The notes beneath the pieces were generated by a model. It was given only the letters and a program-made list of their open reading frames with translations. It was not told the origin of the DNA and did no database searches. Below, piece after piece: positions 44,711 to 51,982 of a stretch of DNA of 64,000 nt. How positions within the stretch are numbered: position 1 is the first letter of the stretch; each line of letters begins with the position of its first letter. Origin of the DNA: Streptacidiphilus albus JL83 (GTDB lineage Bacteria > Actinomycetota > Actinomycetes > Streptomycetales > Streptomycetaceae); contig NZ_JQML01000001.1 of the NCBI RefSeq assembly GCF_000744705.1, positions 6,396,017 through 6,460,016 on the forward strand. Reading direction: 5' to 3'. The position numbers and the translations under genes are program-made.

Positions 44711-45343
44711 ATGGCACGTCCACTGCGCATCGTCCTGGTCAGGCATGGCGAGTCCGAAGGGAACGTCGATGAATCGATCTACGAGCGGGTGCCGGACCAC
44801 GCGCTGAAGCTCACCGGGCGGGGGCGGAAGCAGGCGCTGGCGGCGGGTGCGGAGCTGCGGGAGCTGCTCGGCGACGGGGCGGTCCAGGCGTATGTCTCGC
44901 CGTACCTGCGGACCCGGCAGACCTTCGACCTGATGGGCCTGGACCGGAACCGGCTGCGGGTGATGGAGGAGCCCCGGCTGCGCGAGCAGGACTGGGGCAA
45001 CCTCCAGGACGTCGAGGACATCCACCGCCAGCGCGCGGCCCGTGCCGCCTACGGCCACTTCTTCTACCGCTTCACCCAGGGCGAGTCGGGCGCCGACGTC
45101 TACGACCGGGTCGGGGCCTTCTTCGAGACGCTGCACCGCAACTTCGAGCGGCCCGACTATCCGCCGAACGTGCTGCTGGTGACGCACGGGCTGATGATGC
45201 GGCTCTTCTGCATGCGCTGGTTCCACTGGTCGGTGGACGAGTTCGAGGCGCTGTCCAACCCGGACAACGGCGAGCACCGGACCCTGCTGCTGGGGGCGAA
45301 CGGCAAGTACCGGCTGGACCGGCCCTTCGACCGCTGGATCTGA
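44711..45343 (+). CDS. Histidine phosphatase family protein
   Basis: This phosphoglycerate-mutase-like protein (210 residues) has the RHG motif LVRHGESEGNVDES with the phospho-accepting histidine, the SPYLRTRQTFDLMG arginine block, and the second histidine in LLVTHGLMMRLFCMRW. It dephosphorylates a small molecule; the substrate is unknown. The ATG at 44711 follows a TACCGT -10-like element, implying a leaderless message; a GTG three codons earlier is the alternative. Confidence 0.9.
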   Translation: MARPLRIVLVRHGESEGNVDESIYERVPDHALKLTGRGRKQALAAGAELRELLGDGAVQAYVSPYLRTRQTFDLMGLDRNRLRVMEEPRLREQDWGNLQDVEDIHRQRAARAAYGHFFYRFTQGESGADVYDRVGAFFETLHRNFERPDYPPNVLLVTHGLMMRLFCMRWFHWSVDEFEALSNPDNGEHRTLLLGANGKYRLDRPFDRWI

Positions 45344-45405
45344 GGCATCGGTCTGAGGCATCGGTCCGAGGCATCGGTCTGAGGCATCGGTCCGAGGCAT
45401 CGGTG
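45341..45405. repeat. 5 x 13-nt tandem repeat after the phosphatase gene
   Basis: Five head-to-tail copies of (T/C)GAGGCATCGGTC begin at the phosphatase stop codon and run to 15 bp before the end of the convergent dapA-like gene. There are no spacers, so this is a minisatellite and not a CRISPR. Confidence 0.9.
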
Positions 45406-45419
45406 GGTCCGGGCGGGAC

Positions 45420-46340
45420 TCAGCCGACCGGGGACGGCAGGGCGGCGGCGAGTTCGCCGACGAGTTCCGGGTCGGCGTCCACCAGTGGGAGCCGGACCGG
45501 TCCGGCGGGCAGGCCGAGGAGGCGGAGCAGCGCCTTGGCGGTGACCGTGCCCGGGGCGGCGCCCATCATCGCGTCGATCAGCGGAAGCAGCAGCCGGTGC
45601 TGCCGCAGCGCCTCGGCGTTGTCGCCGGCGGTGTGGGCGTCCAGCACGGCGCGGGTCTGCTCCGGGGCCACGTTGGCGACGGTGCTGACGGCGCCGACGG
45701 CCCCGACGGAGTAGAGCGGGAGGTTGAGCTCGTCGGCGCCGGAGTAGTAGTCCAGGCCGCTGTCGGCGATCACCCGCGCGCTGCCGAGCAGGTCGTAGGC
45801 GGAGTCCTTCACGGCGGCGACCCGGGGGTGCTCGGCCAGCCGCAGCAGGGTCTCCCGGTGCAGCCGGACGCCGGTGCGCGCGGGGATGTCGTAGAGCATG
45901 ACCGGGAGCCCCACCGCCTCGGCGACGGCGGCGACATGCCGGGCGATCCCCTCCTGCGAGGGACGGCTGTAGTAGGGGGTGACCACCAGCAGGCCGTGGG
46001 CGCCGGCGCGCTCGGCGGCCCGGGCCAGTTCGACGGTGTGCCGGGTGTCGTTGCTGCCGACGCCGGCGGTGACCCTGGCCCGGTCGCCGACGGCTTCGAG
46101 GACGGCGCGCAGCAGCCGGTCCTGTTCGGCGTCGGTGGTGGTCGGGGACTCGCCGGTGGTGCCGTTGAGGACGATGCCGTCGCAGCCGCGGTCGACCAGG
46201 TGGGTGGCGAGCGTCTGCGCGCCGAGGGGGTCGAGGCTGCCGTCGGGGTGGAACGGGGTGACCATCGCCGGGGCGATCCGGCCGAAGGGCGGGCGGTGTC
46301 GCTCCGGGGTCGTGCCTGCCGTCCCACTGGTACCTGTCAT
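45420..46340 (-). CDS. dapA: DapA-family aldolase (4-hydroxy-tetrahydrodipicolinate synthase-like)
   Basis: This 306-residue TIM-barrel aldolase has LNGTTGESPTTTDAE (active-site threonines), the tyrosine pair in LLVVTPYYSRPSQEG, the arginine of YDIPARTGV and the Schiff-base lysine in RVAAVKDSAYDLL. DapA condenses pyruvate with aspartate-semialdehyde in lysine synthesis. The key residues suit that reaction, but the gene lies apart from other lysine genes and may be a paralogue with another substrate. The ATG at 46340 follows AGAGGA. Confidence 0.85.
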   Translation of the reverse strand: MTGTSGTAGTTPERHRPPFGRIAPAMVTPFHPDGSLDPLGAQTLATHLVDRGCDGIVLNGTTGESPTTTDAEQDRLLRAVLEAVGDRARVTAGVGSNDTRHTVELARAAERAGAHGLLVVTPYYSRPSQEGIARHVAAVAEAVGLPVMLYDIPARTGVRLHRETLLRLAEHPRVAAVKDSAYDLLGSARVIADSGLDYYSGADELNLPLYSVGAVGAVSTVANVAPEQTRAVLDAHTAGDNAEALRQHRLLLPLIDAMMGAAPGTVTAKALLRLLGLPAGPVRLPLVDADPELVGELAAALPSPVG

Positions 46341-46390
46341 CGCGGTGGTCCTCTCGTGCGGGTGTGCCCCGGGGCCGATCTCCCCGGTCT

Positions 46391-46412
46391 CATCGTCGGC
46401 GAGCCGATGATG
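46391..46412. promoter_or_regulatory. Palindrome between dapA-like and PPOX genes
   Basis: A near-perfect 22-bp inverted repeat, CATCGTCGGC-GA-GCCGATGATG (one mismatch), lies in the 170-bp divergent region and is a candidate shared operator for both genes. Confidence 0.5.
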
Positions 46413-46510
46413 GAGCACCAGCGAATTGTCCTTCGGTCAACCGTGTAGCAGAGCTGAAGGGTTCGGCGGCCGTCCGGCGATTGTCGGACCCGCACGCGAC
46501 GATGGGCGGC

Positions 46511-46990
46511 ATGAGTACCTGGGATGAGACCGAGGCTGCCGCGCCGGAGCTCGCCGCGCTGGTGCGGGGGCGGTTCGAGGCGCACGGAATGGGCCTGCTG
46601 GCCACGCTGCGGCGGGACGGCTCGCCGCGGATCAGCGGGATCGAGCCGCTCTTCGCGCTGGGCGAGCTGTGGCTGGGGATGATGCCGGCCTCGCGCAAGG
46701 GCGAGGACCTGCGGCGCGACCCCCGGATGGCGCTGCACAGCGCCACCACCGACAAGGACGTGCAGGAGGGCGATGCCAAGATCGCGGGTCGGGCGGTGGA
46801 GGTGACCGCCGAGGGCCTGCGGCAGGAGTACCTGGAGGCGCTGAGTGCGGCGACCGGCTTCGAGCCGGAGGACTGCCAGGTGTTCCGGGTCGAGGTCACC
46901 GGGCTGTCGTTCGTCCGGCCCGGCGGCGACCATCTGGACGTCCACGCCTGGCGCGAGGGCGGTGGGCCGAGGCTGGTGCAGCGCAGCTGA
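46511..46990 (+). CDS. Pyridoxamine 5'-phosphate oxidase-family protein
   Basis: This 159-residue split beta-barrel protein belongs to the PPOX/flavin reductase-like fold: GMGLLATLRRDGSPRISGIE, LGMMPASRKGEDLRRDPR and IAGRAVEVTAEGL are typical of streptomycete members that bind FMN or F420. Substrate and cofactor are unknown. The ATG at 46511 is probably leaderless; another ATG is three codons upstream. It is divergent from the DapA-like gene and convergent with an MFS gene. Confidence 0.85.
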   Translation: MSTWDETEAAAPELAALVRGRFEAHGMGLLATLRRDGSPRISGIEPLFALGELWLGMMPASRKGEDLRRDPRMALHSATTDKDVQEGDAKIAGRAVEVTAEGLRQEYLEALSAATGFEPEDCQVFRVEVTGLSFVRPGGDHLDVHAWREGGGPRLVQRS

Positions 46991-47019
46991 CCCCGGCACC
47001 GGTGCGGGGTGCCGGGGTC
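46989..47019. terminator. Bidirectional terminator, PPOX / MFS
   Basis: A 12-bp stem built on CCCCGGCACC and GGTGCCGGGG with a seven-base loop overlaps the PPOX stop and lies 50 bp from the end of the convergent MFS gene. Confidence 0.75.
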
Positions 47020-47069
47020 GGCGGCCGGGGCCGGGCGGTGGCAGGGCTGGGTGGTGGCGCGGCCGCGGG

Positions 47070-48623
47070 TCAGGCGACCATGGGCTGGACATCCTGCAGT
47101 GCGGGTTCGCGGCCGGGCTCGGGCCGCCCGGCCTTCACCGCGAACAGCGCCAGCGCGGCCGCGAGCAGTGCGAAGACCAGTCCCATCTGGAACGCGGTCG
47201 CGATGCCGTGGGCGAGCACCTGGCCGGCGTAGGGGGCGGGCAGTTGGTGGCTGTGGGCGAAGGCCGCGGCCTGCTTCGGGGTGGCGTGCGCCAGGAACCG
47301 CGCCGCCTGCTGCTTGCCGGCGTTGCGGTTGGCCGTGCCGAAGACGGTCACCAGGATGGACAGCCCCAGTGCGCCGCCGACCTGCTGGGTGGTGTTGAGC
47401 AGCCCGGAGGCCGAGCCGGTCTCGTGCGCGGCGACGCCGGAGACGGCGGTCAGCATGATCGGGACGAAGACGCTGCCCATGCCGAAGCCGAACATCAGCG
47501 TCGGGCCGAGGACCCCGTCCACATAGCCGCTGTGCACGGTGATCTGGGTCAGCCAGGCGACGGCGCCGCTGACCAGCAGCGTGCCGCCGACCATGAACGG
47601 CTTCGGGCCGATCCGGGTCTGCATCCGGGCCGAGATCTGCGCCGCGGTGATGATCGCCGCGCTGATCGGCAGGAAGGCGATGCCGGCCCGCAGCGGGCTG
47701 AAGCCCAGGATGTCCTGCACGAACAGGGTGATGAAGAAGAAGATGCTGAACATCGCCGCCGCCAGGCAGAGCATGATGCCGTAGCTGCCCGAGCGGTTGC
47801 GGTTGCGGAACATGTGCAGCGGGGTGATCGGCTGCGCGGTACGGGACTCGATCAGCAGGAACAGTCCGAGCAGCACCACTGAGAGCGCGAAGGAGCCGAG
47901 GGTCAGCCGGTCCGTCCAGCTCGACTCGGAGGCGCGGATGAAGCCGTACACCAGGGAGACCATGCCGAGCGTGCCGGTGAGGGCGCCGGGCAGGTCGAAG
48001 CGGCCGGGTCGGCGGGGGGAGTCGTTGATGTAGAGCGGCGCGAGCACGGCGATGGCGATGCCGATCGGCACGTTGACGAACAGCACCCAGCGCCAGGACA
48101 GCCAGGAGGTGAGCATGCCGCCGGCCAGCAGGCCGATCGCGCCGCCGGCCCCGGCCACGGCGGAGAAGACGCCGAAGGCGCGGTTGCGCTCCGGTCCCTC
48201 GGCGAAGTTGGTGGTGATCAGCGCGAGCGCGGTCGGCGAGGCGACGGCGCCGCCGACGCCCTGCAGCGCCCGGGCGCCGAGCAGCATCCACGGCGCGGTG
48301 GCCAGGCCGCCGAGCAGCGAGGCCAGGCAGAACAGCAGCACGCCGAAGATCAGCGTGGGACGGCGGCCGAGGATGTCGCCTATTCGTCCGCCGAGCAGCA
48401 GCAGCCCGCCGAAGGTGAGCGAGTAGGCGTCGATCACCCAGGACAGGTTGGTGGTGGAGAACTTCAGCGCGCCGGCGATGTGCGGCAGCGCGATGTTCAC
48501 GATGGTGACGTCGAGCACGACCATCAGCTGGGTCGCGGCGATCACGGTGAGCGCGATGCCGGGGTGCTGGCCGCGCCTCGCCTGGGCGGGAGCGGACTGG
48601 TCAACGGTGACTGGTGCAGCCAC
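47070..48623 (-). CDS. MFS drug efflux transporter, DHA2 (EmrB/QacA) family
   Basis: A second 14-helix DHA2 pump (517 residues), with VLDVTIVNIALPHIAGAL, GGRIGDILGRRPTLIFG (motif A) and AIGLLAGGMLTSWLSWRWVL (motif C). The cytoplasmic C-terminus carries a Pro/Glu-rich tail. It is divergent from a TetR regulator; two near-identical palindromes between them indicate direct TetR repression of this gene. Expected role is export of a toxic compound that also acts as inducer. Confidence 0.93.
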   Translation of the reverse strand: MAAPVTVDQSAPAQARRGQHPGIALTVIAATQLMVVLDVTIVNIALPHIAGALKFSTTNLSWVIDAYSLTFGGLLLLGGRIGDILGRRPTLIFGVLLFCLASLLGGLATAPWMLLGARALQGVGGAVASPTALALITTNFAEGPERNRAFGVFSAVAGAGGAIGLLAGGMLTSWLSWRWVLFVNVPIGIAIAVLAPLYINDSPRRPGRFDLPGALTGTLGMVSLVYGFIRASESSWTDRLTLGSFALSVVLLGLFLLIESRTAQPITPLHMFRNRNRSGSYGIMLCLAAAMFSIFFFITLFVQDILGFSPLRAGIAFLPISAAIITAAQISARMQTRIGPKPFMVGGTLLVSGAVAWLTQITVHSGYVDGVLGPTLMFGFGMGSVFVPIMLTAVSGVAAHETGSASGLLNTTQQVGGALGLSILVTVFGTANRNAGKQQAARFLAHATPKQAAAFAHSHQLPAPYAGQVLAHGIATAFQMGLVFALLAAALALFAVKAGRPEPGREPALQDVQPMVA

Positions 48624-48644
48624 GACGATCCCCCTGGACTATGA

Positions 48645-48662
48645 GTGAACGGGCCCGTTCAC
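48645..48662. promoter_or_regulatory. TetR operator 1 (GTGAACG-N4-CGTTCAC)
   Basis: A perfect inverted repeat with seven-base arms and a GGCC centre lies 22 bp before the MFS start. The flanking bases A and T extend the palindrome to 20 bp. Its arms are identical to those of operator 2. Confidence 0.85.
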
Positions 48663-48690
48663 TAGAGTTGACGGTAGCGGCGCGGTCATT

Positions 48691-48708
48691 GTGAACGCAA
48701 CCGTTCAC
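48691..48708. promoter_or_regulatory. TetR operator 2 (GTGAACG-N4-CGTTCAC)
   Basis: The same seven-base arms flank CAAC. The centre is 46 bp from operator 1 and the site lies 30 bp before the tetR ATG, so the regulator probably controls both the pump and itself. Confidence 0.85.
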
Positions 48709-48737
48709 TAAGGCCCGTTTTGGAGAGGTACCCGCCC

Positions 48738-49379
48738 ATGACCACGACCAGCGAGAACACCCGGTCGGCAGCGTCTTCCCCGGGGGCGGCGGAGGCGGGT
48801 CCGTCCCCGGTCCGGCGGCGCGGCAAGGTCCTCGAACATGCGATCTTCGAGGCGGTTCTCGACGAACTGGTCAGCTCCGGCTACGCGATGCTCAGCATGG
48901 AGGCCGTGGCGACCCGGGCGCAGACCGGGAAGGCCTCGCTCTACCGCCGCTGGGGCTCCAGGGAGGCCCTGGTCCTGGACGCCCTCCAGGCCCTGCTGCC
49001 GGAGGCAGGACCCGCGCCCGACACTGGCGAACTGCGGGCGGACCTGCTGGAACTGGTCCGGCGGATGCGGGCGACCATGCTCTCCGTCCCCGGCCGGGCG
49101 GGTCGGGTCATCATGTCGGAGCTGGACCACGAACGGGGTGCGCCCTTCGCCGGGTTGATGCACGAACGGGTGATCCGTCCGGGCAAGGACCTGCTGCGGG
49201 AGCTGCTGGTCCGGGGCGTCGTGCGGGGTGACGTCCGTCCGGGCGCGGTCGGCGCCCCGCTGCTGCTGGACGTGGTGCCGGCGGTGCTGCTGTACCGCGC
49301 CAAGATGGTCGGACCGCCGACCGACGCGGAGATGGTCGTCCTGGTCGACGAGGTGCTGCTGCCCATGGTGCGGGCCTGA
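48738..49379 (+). CDS. TetR-family transcriptional regulator
   Basis: This 213-residue regulator has a TetR DNA-binding domain after a 30-residue linker: ILEHAIFEAVLDELVSSGYAM-type helix 1 region, then MEAVATRAQTGKASLYRRW (HTH) and GSREALVLDAL. The C-terminal ligand domain belongs to the TetR_C_16/AcrR-like type. GGAGAGG lies eight bases before the ATG. The divergent DHA2 pump and paired operators define its likely target. Confidence 0.92.
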   Translation: MTTTSENTRSAASSPGAAEAGPSPVRRRGKVLEHAIFEAVLDELVSSGYAMLSMEAVATRAQTGKASLYRRWGSREALVLDALQALLPEAGPAPDTGELRADLLELVRRMRATMLSVPGRAGRVIMSELDHERGAPFAGLMHERVIRPGKDLLRELLVRGVVRGDVRPGAVGAPLLLDVVPAVLLYRAKMVGPPTDAEMVVLVDEVLLPMVRA

Positions 49380-49493
49380 GGCGCGTCCGCACTCGACTGC
49401 CCCGGCGAACGTCAGTGCCCATCCGTGCCAGGGGCTGTGCGCACCGGGGACTCCCGGCCCGGGGGCCGGGTCGGCGCGCGTAACCTGGACGCC

Positions 49494-50180
49494 ATGCCGA
49501 TCACACCTCCGACCCACACCGTCGAACGCTCGCTCCGCCGGGCCGGGGCCGAGGTGGTGGCCGGGGTGGACGAGGTCGGCCGGGGCGCCTGGGCCGGTCC
49601 GGTCACCGTCTGCGCGGCCGTCACCGGCCTGCGCCGCGCCCCGGAGGGGCTGACCGACTCCAAGCTGCTCACCCCCCGCCGCCGGGCCGAACTGGCGCCG
49701 GTGCTGGCCGAGTGGGCCATCGCGCACGCCCTCGGCCACGCCTCCGCGCAGGAGTGCGACGAACTGGGGATGACGGCCGCGCTCCGGCTCGCCGCCGTGC
49801 GCGCCCTGGATGCGCTCCCGGTGCGTCCGGACGCCGTCATCCTCGACGGGAAGCACGACTACCTGGGCGCGCCCTGGCGGGTGCGGACGGTGATCAAGGG
49901 CGACCAGTCCTGCATCTGCGTCGCCGCGGCCTCGGTGATCGCCAAGGTCCTGCGGGACGACCTGATGGCGGAGATCGGCGCCGGCCATCCCGAGTTCGCC
50001 TTCGACGCCAACGCCGGCTACCCCTCCCCGGTGCACCGCGAGGCCCTGGCGGAACACGGCCCCACCCCGTACCACCGGCTCTCCTGGTCGTACCTGGACG
50101 CGCTTCCGAAGTGGCGGCACCTGAAGACCGTGCGCCGCTCCGAGGAGCAGGACGCCGGGCAGCTGTCGCTGGGCTTCTGA
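49494..50180 (+). CDS. rnhB: Ribonuclease HII
   Basis: RNase HII removes ribonucleotides from DNA and R-loop RNA. The 228-residue enzyme has the catalytic motif [14 protein letters not shown], the aspartate of [10 protein letters not shown], and [29 protein letters not shown] lies close before the ATG, suggesting a leaderless transcript. The C-terminus QLSLGF is common in streptomycete RnhB. Confidence 0.96.
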   Translation: MPITPPTHTVERSLRRAGAEVVAGVDEVGRGAWAGPVTVCAAVTGLRRAPEGLTDSKLLTPRRRAELAPVLAEWAIAHALGHASAQECDELGMTAALRLAAVRALDALPVRPDAVILDGKHDYLGAPWRVRTVIKGDQSCICVAAASVIAKVLRDDLMAEIGAGHPEFAFDANAGYPSPVHREALAEHGPTPYHRLSWSYLDALPKWRHLKTVRRSEEQDAGQLSLGF

Positions 50181-50355
50181 CGGTGCGTCGGCCCGGCTCG
50201 CCGGGGTTGTCCGGCGTTCGGAAAGACGCCGTTGGGCCGGCGTACACCCGCCGTCAACGGGCCGCGTTTCTGCAGGGTGAGACAACGGAGCAGCCCCCTA
50301 CCGGCTGTTCGACCCGGGCGAGTAAGCTCTGGGGCGCTGTGCGACGCCATCCGGT

Positions 50356-50985
50356 GTGCCGCCAGATTCTGCCGAGGAGCTGGAGATCCACAAGACCGCC
50401 CCGGGCCCGCGCGTACCGTCCAACGACGAGACGGAAACGACTGCCCGCACCACGCCTTCCCTGACACCCGCCGCACCCACCCTCAGTTCTTCCCCCGCTT
50501 CCGCTTCCCCCGGCCCGCGTCCGATTCCGCGCCCGGGACCGCCCGCCCGCCGACCCGACTCCGGACCGGCGCGCATCATCCCCAAGCCGGGCCCCGCGCC
50601 GCGCCGTCCGGCTGCCCCCGCCGCTCCTGCCCTCGTGGTCGAACGGGTCGAGGCCGCCCCCGAGGTCGCCCTCGAACGTGCGGACGACGCGCTCGACCGA
50701 CTGCTCGACGCCGGTCGCGCGCCCGGCCAGGTACTGGTTCTGACGACCGGTGAGCCCCACCCGTGGCAGCAGCACGAGGAGTCCTTCGGCGCCGAGCGCT
50801 ACTGGGCGCAGCTCGACGAGGCCCAGGACGTCTTCTACGCCGACGTCAGCGCGTGCCGTCCGGTCACCCGCGAGGTCGTGATCCTGGTCGTGAACGGCGG
50901 ATCGCCGACCGTGGTCGAGGGCGCGCTCGCGCTCGCCCAGGTCCGGGCCACCGCCCTGCTGGTGGTCTGCGGCGCGGCCGGGTAG
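50356..50985 (+). CDS. Conserved streptomycete protein of unknown function
   Basis: The first 90 residues are Pro/Ser/Ala-rich and probably disordered. The conserved C-terminal 110 residues start at VVERVEAAPEVALERADDALDRLL and contain GEPHPWQQHEESFGAERYW and a hydrophobic strand-rich end with VVILVVNGGSPTVVEGALAL. I do not recognise a domain of known function. The GTG at 50356 is the first plausible codon, without a clear ribosome binding site. It lies between rnhB and recQ in the same direction. Confidence 0.75.
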   Translation: MPPDSAEELEIHKTAPGPRVPSNDETETTARTTPSLTPAAPTLSSSPASASPGPRPIPRPGPPARRPDSGPARIIPKPGPAPRRPAAPAAPALVVERVEAAPEVALERADDALDRLLDAGRAPGQVLVLTTGEPHPWQQHEESFGAERYWAQLDEAQDVFYADVSACRPVTREVVILVVNGGSPTVVEGALALAQVRATALLVVCGAAG

Positions 50986-50998
50986 GCCACGCCGGTCG

Positions 50999-51697
50999 TC
51001 ACCGCGCGCGCAGGCTCCCGGTCCGGGCCGACCGGGAGCCGGTCAGCACCGCGCGCACCGGTTCGGCCAGGGCCCGCACCGGCCGGGTCCCGACCGGCAG
51101 GGTGCTGACGGTCCGTACGGTCTCCTGGGCCCAGGAGCCGGCGTTCGGGCAGCGGCCCCGGCGTCCGTCGCCGAGGACCTGCCAGCCGGCGTCGGTCAGC
51201 GTGACGTAGGCGCCGCAGCGCAGCCCGTGCAGTACCGAGGCGTCCTGCAGCGCCCACATCCAGGCGCCGTCCTCGTCGGTCCAGTCCGGCGTGCCGCGGC
51301 GGCAGAGCATCAGTACGGCGGTGCGGGCCGGGCTGGCGCGCCGCAGGTCGTGCGGGACGATCCGGCGCAGCTGGTCGAGCAGGGCGTTGCGGTACAGCCA
51401 GCCGTCGCCGGAGCCGGAGCGGGTGCGCGGGGAGAGCGGGGTGCCGCCGGTCTCGCCGCTGCCGAAGGAGGCTCCGGCGACGATCCGGCCCTCGGGGTCC
51501 AGCACCCCGAGCACGACGGTGCCCGGGCTCGGCCGGTGCACCCGGTGCAGGTCGCCGACCAGCGCCCGGGGGTCGCGCAGCAGCAGCGGCGCGGCCTCGC
51601 GCCAGTCGGCCGGGGCGAGGGATCTGTGCAGGGCGGTCGGGCCCACCGCGGCAGCGCCCACGGCAGCGGGGCCCACGGCAACGGAGTTCAAGCCCAA
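50999..51697 (-). CDS. Conserved protein of unknown function
   Basis: This protein of about 232 residues starts with repeated AVGP/AAVG units (LNSVAVGPAAVGAAAVGP) and then a compact region with LVGDLHRVHRPSPGTVVLGVLDPEGRIVAG, an acidic WTDEDGAWMWALQD segment and LTDAGWQVLGDGRRGRCP. I recognise no functional family. GGGGAAGGAG precedes three close candidate starts: GTG 51703, TTG 51697 and TTG 51691; the TTG at 51697 has the best spacing. It is divergent from recQ. Confidence 0.7.
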   Translation of the reverse strand: MGLNSVAVGPAAVGAAAVGPTALHRSLAPADWREAAPLLLRDPRALVGDLHRVHRPSPGTVVLGVLDPEGRIVAGASFGSGETGGTPLSPRTRSGSGDGWLYRNALLDQLRRIVPHDLRRASPARTAVLMLCRRGTPDWTDEDGAWMWALQDASVLHGLRCGAYVTLTDAGWQVLGDGRRGRCPNAGSWAQETVRTVSTLPVGTRPVRALAEPVRAVLTGSRSARTGSLRAR

Positions 51698-51953
51698 GAC
51701 CACTCCTTCCCCATACCCGCGCAGGGCACCTCGGTGCTGCGGACAGGGACCGGGCCCGCCGTGGCACTGGCCAATTCTCACGTCCTCGGGCCTGATGCGG
51801 CAACGGCAGCCCTGTCGGAAGTGTCACCGATCAGACGCTTTGCCGCTTATATTCCAGCATTGATTACGATCATGCACGGTTAGGCGCTCCCGGGGGAGGC
51901 TGACCAGCCGTCAGTCGAATCGGGGGCCGCCGTTCCGGCTGCGGGTTCGCGCG

Positions 51954-51976
51954 ATGTCGGTGCTGTCCGGTTGCAT
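51954..51976 (+). promoter_or_regulatory. Weak PafBC-like promoter before recQ
   Basis: ATGTCGGTG, eight bases, then TTGCAT resembles TTGTCRGTG-N8-TANNNT with one mismatch in each half. It ends six bases before the recQ ATG. The match is weaker than at recA and the DinG-like gene. Confidence 0.35.
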
Positions 51977-51982
51977 GGGGGC

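Noticed and set aside
39584-45400. A 1938-codon open frame on the minus strand across nrdJ and the MFS region
   Set aside because: It is the antisense shadow of nrdJ and neighbouring genes in very GC-rich DNA. Its composition is Asp/Val/Gly/Arg-rich with no domain, and true genes on the other frames explain the region.
45341-45405. CRISPR array
   Set aside because: The 13-bp units are adjacent without spacers and no cas genes are present anywhere in the window.
46487-46510. A PafBC-like motif before the PPOX gene (TTGTCGGAC...GACGAT)
   Set aside because: Two of nine -35 bases and the first -10 base do not fit, and the gene has no repair link, so chance is likely.
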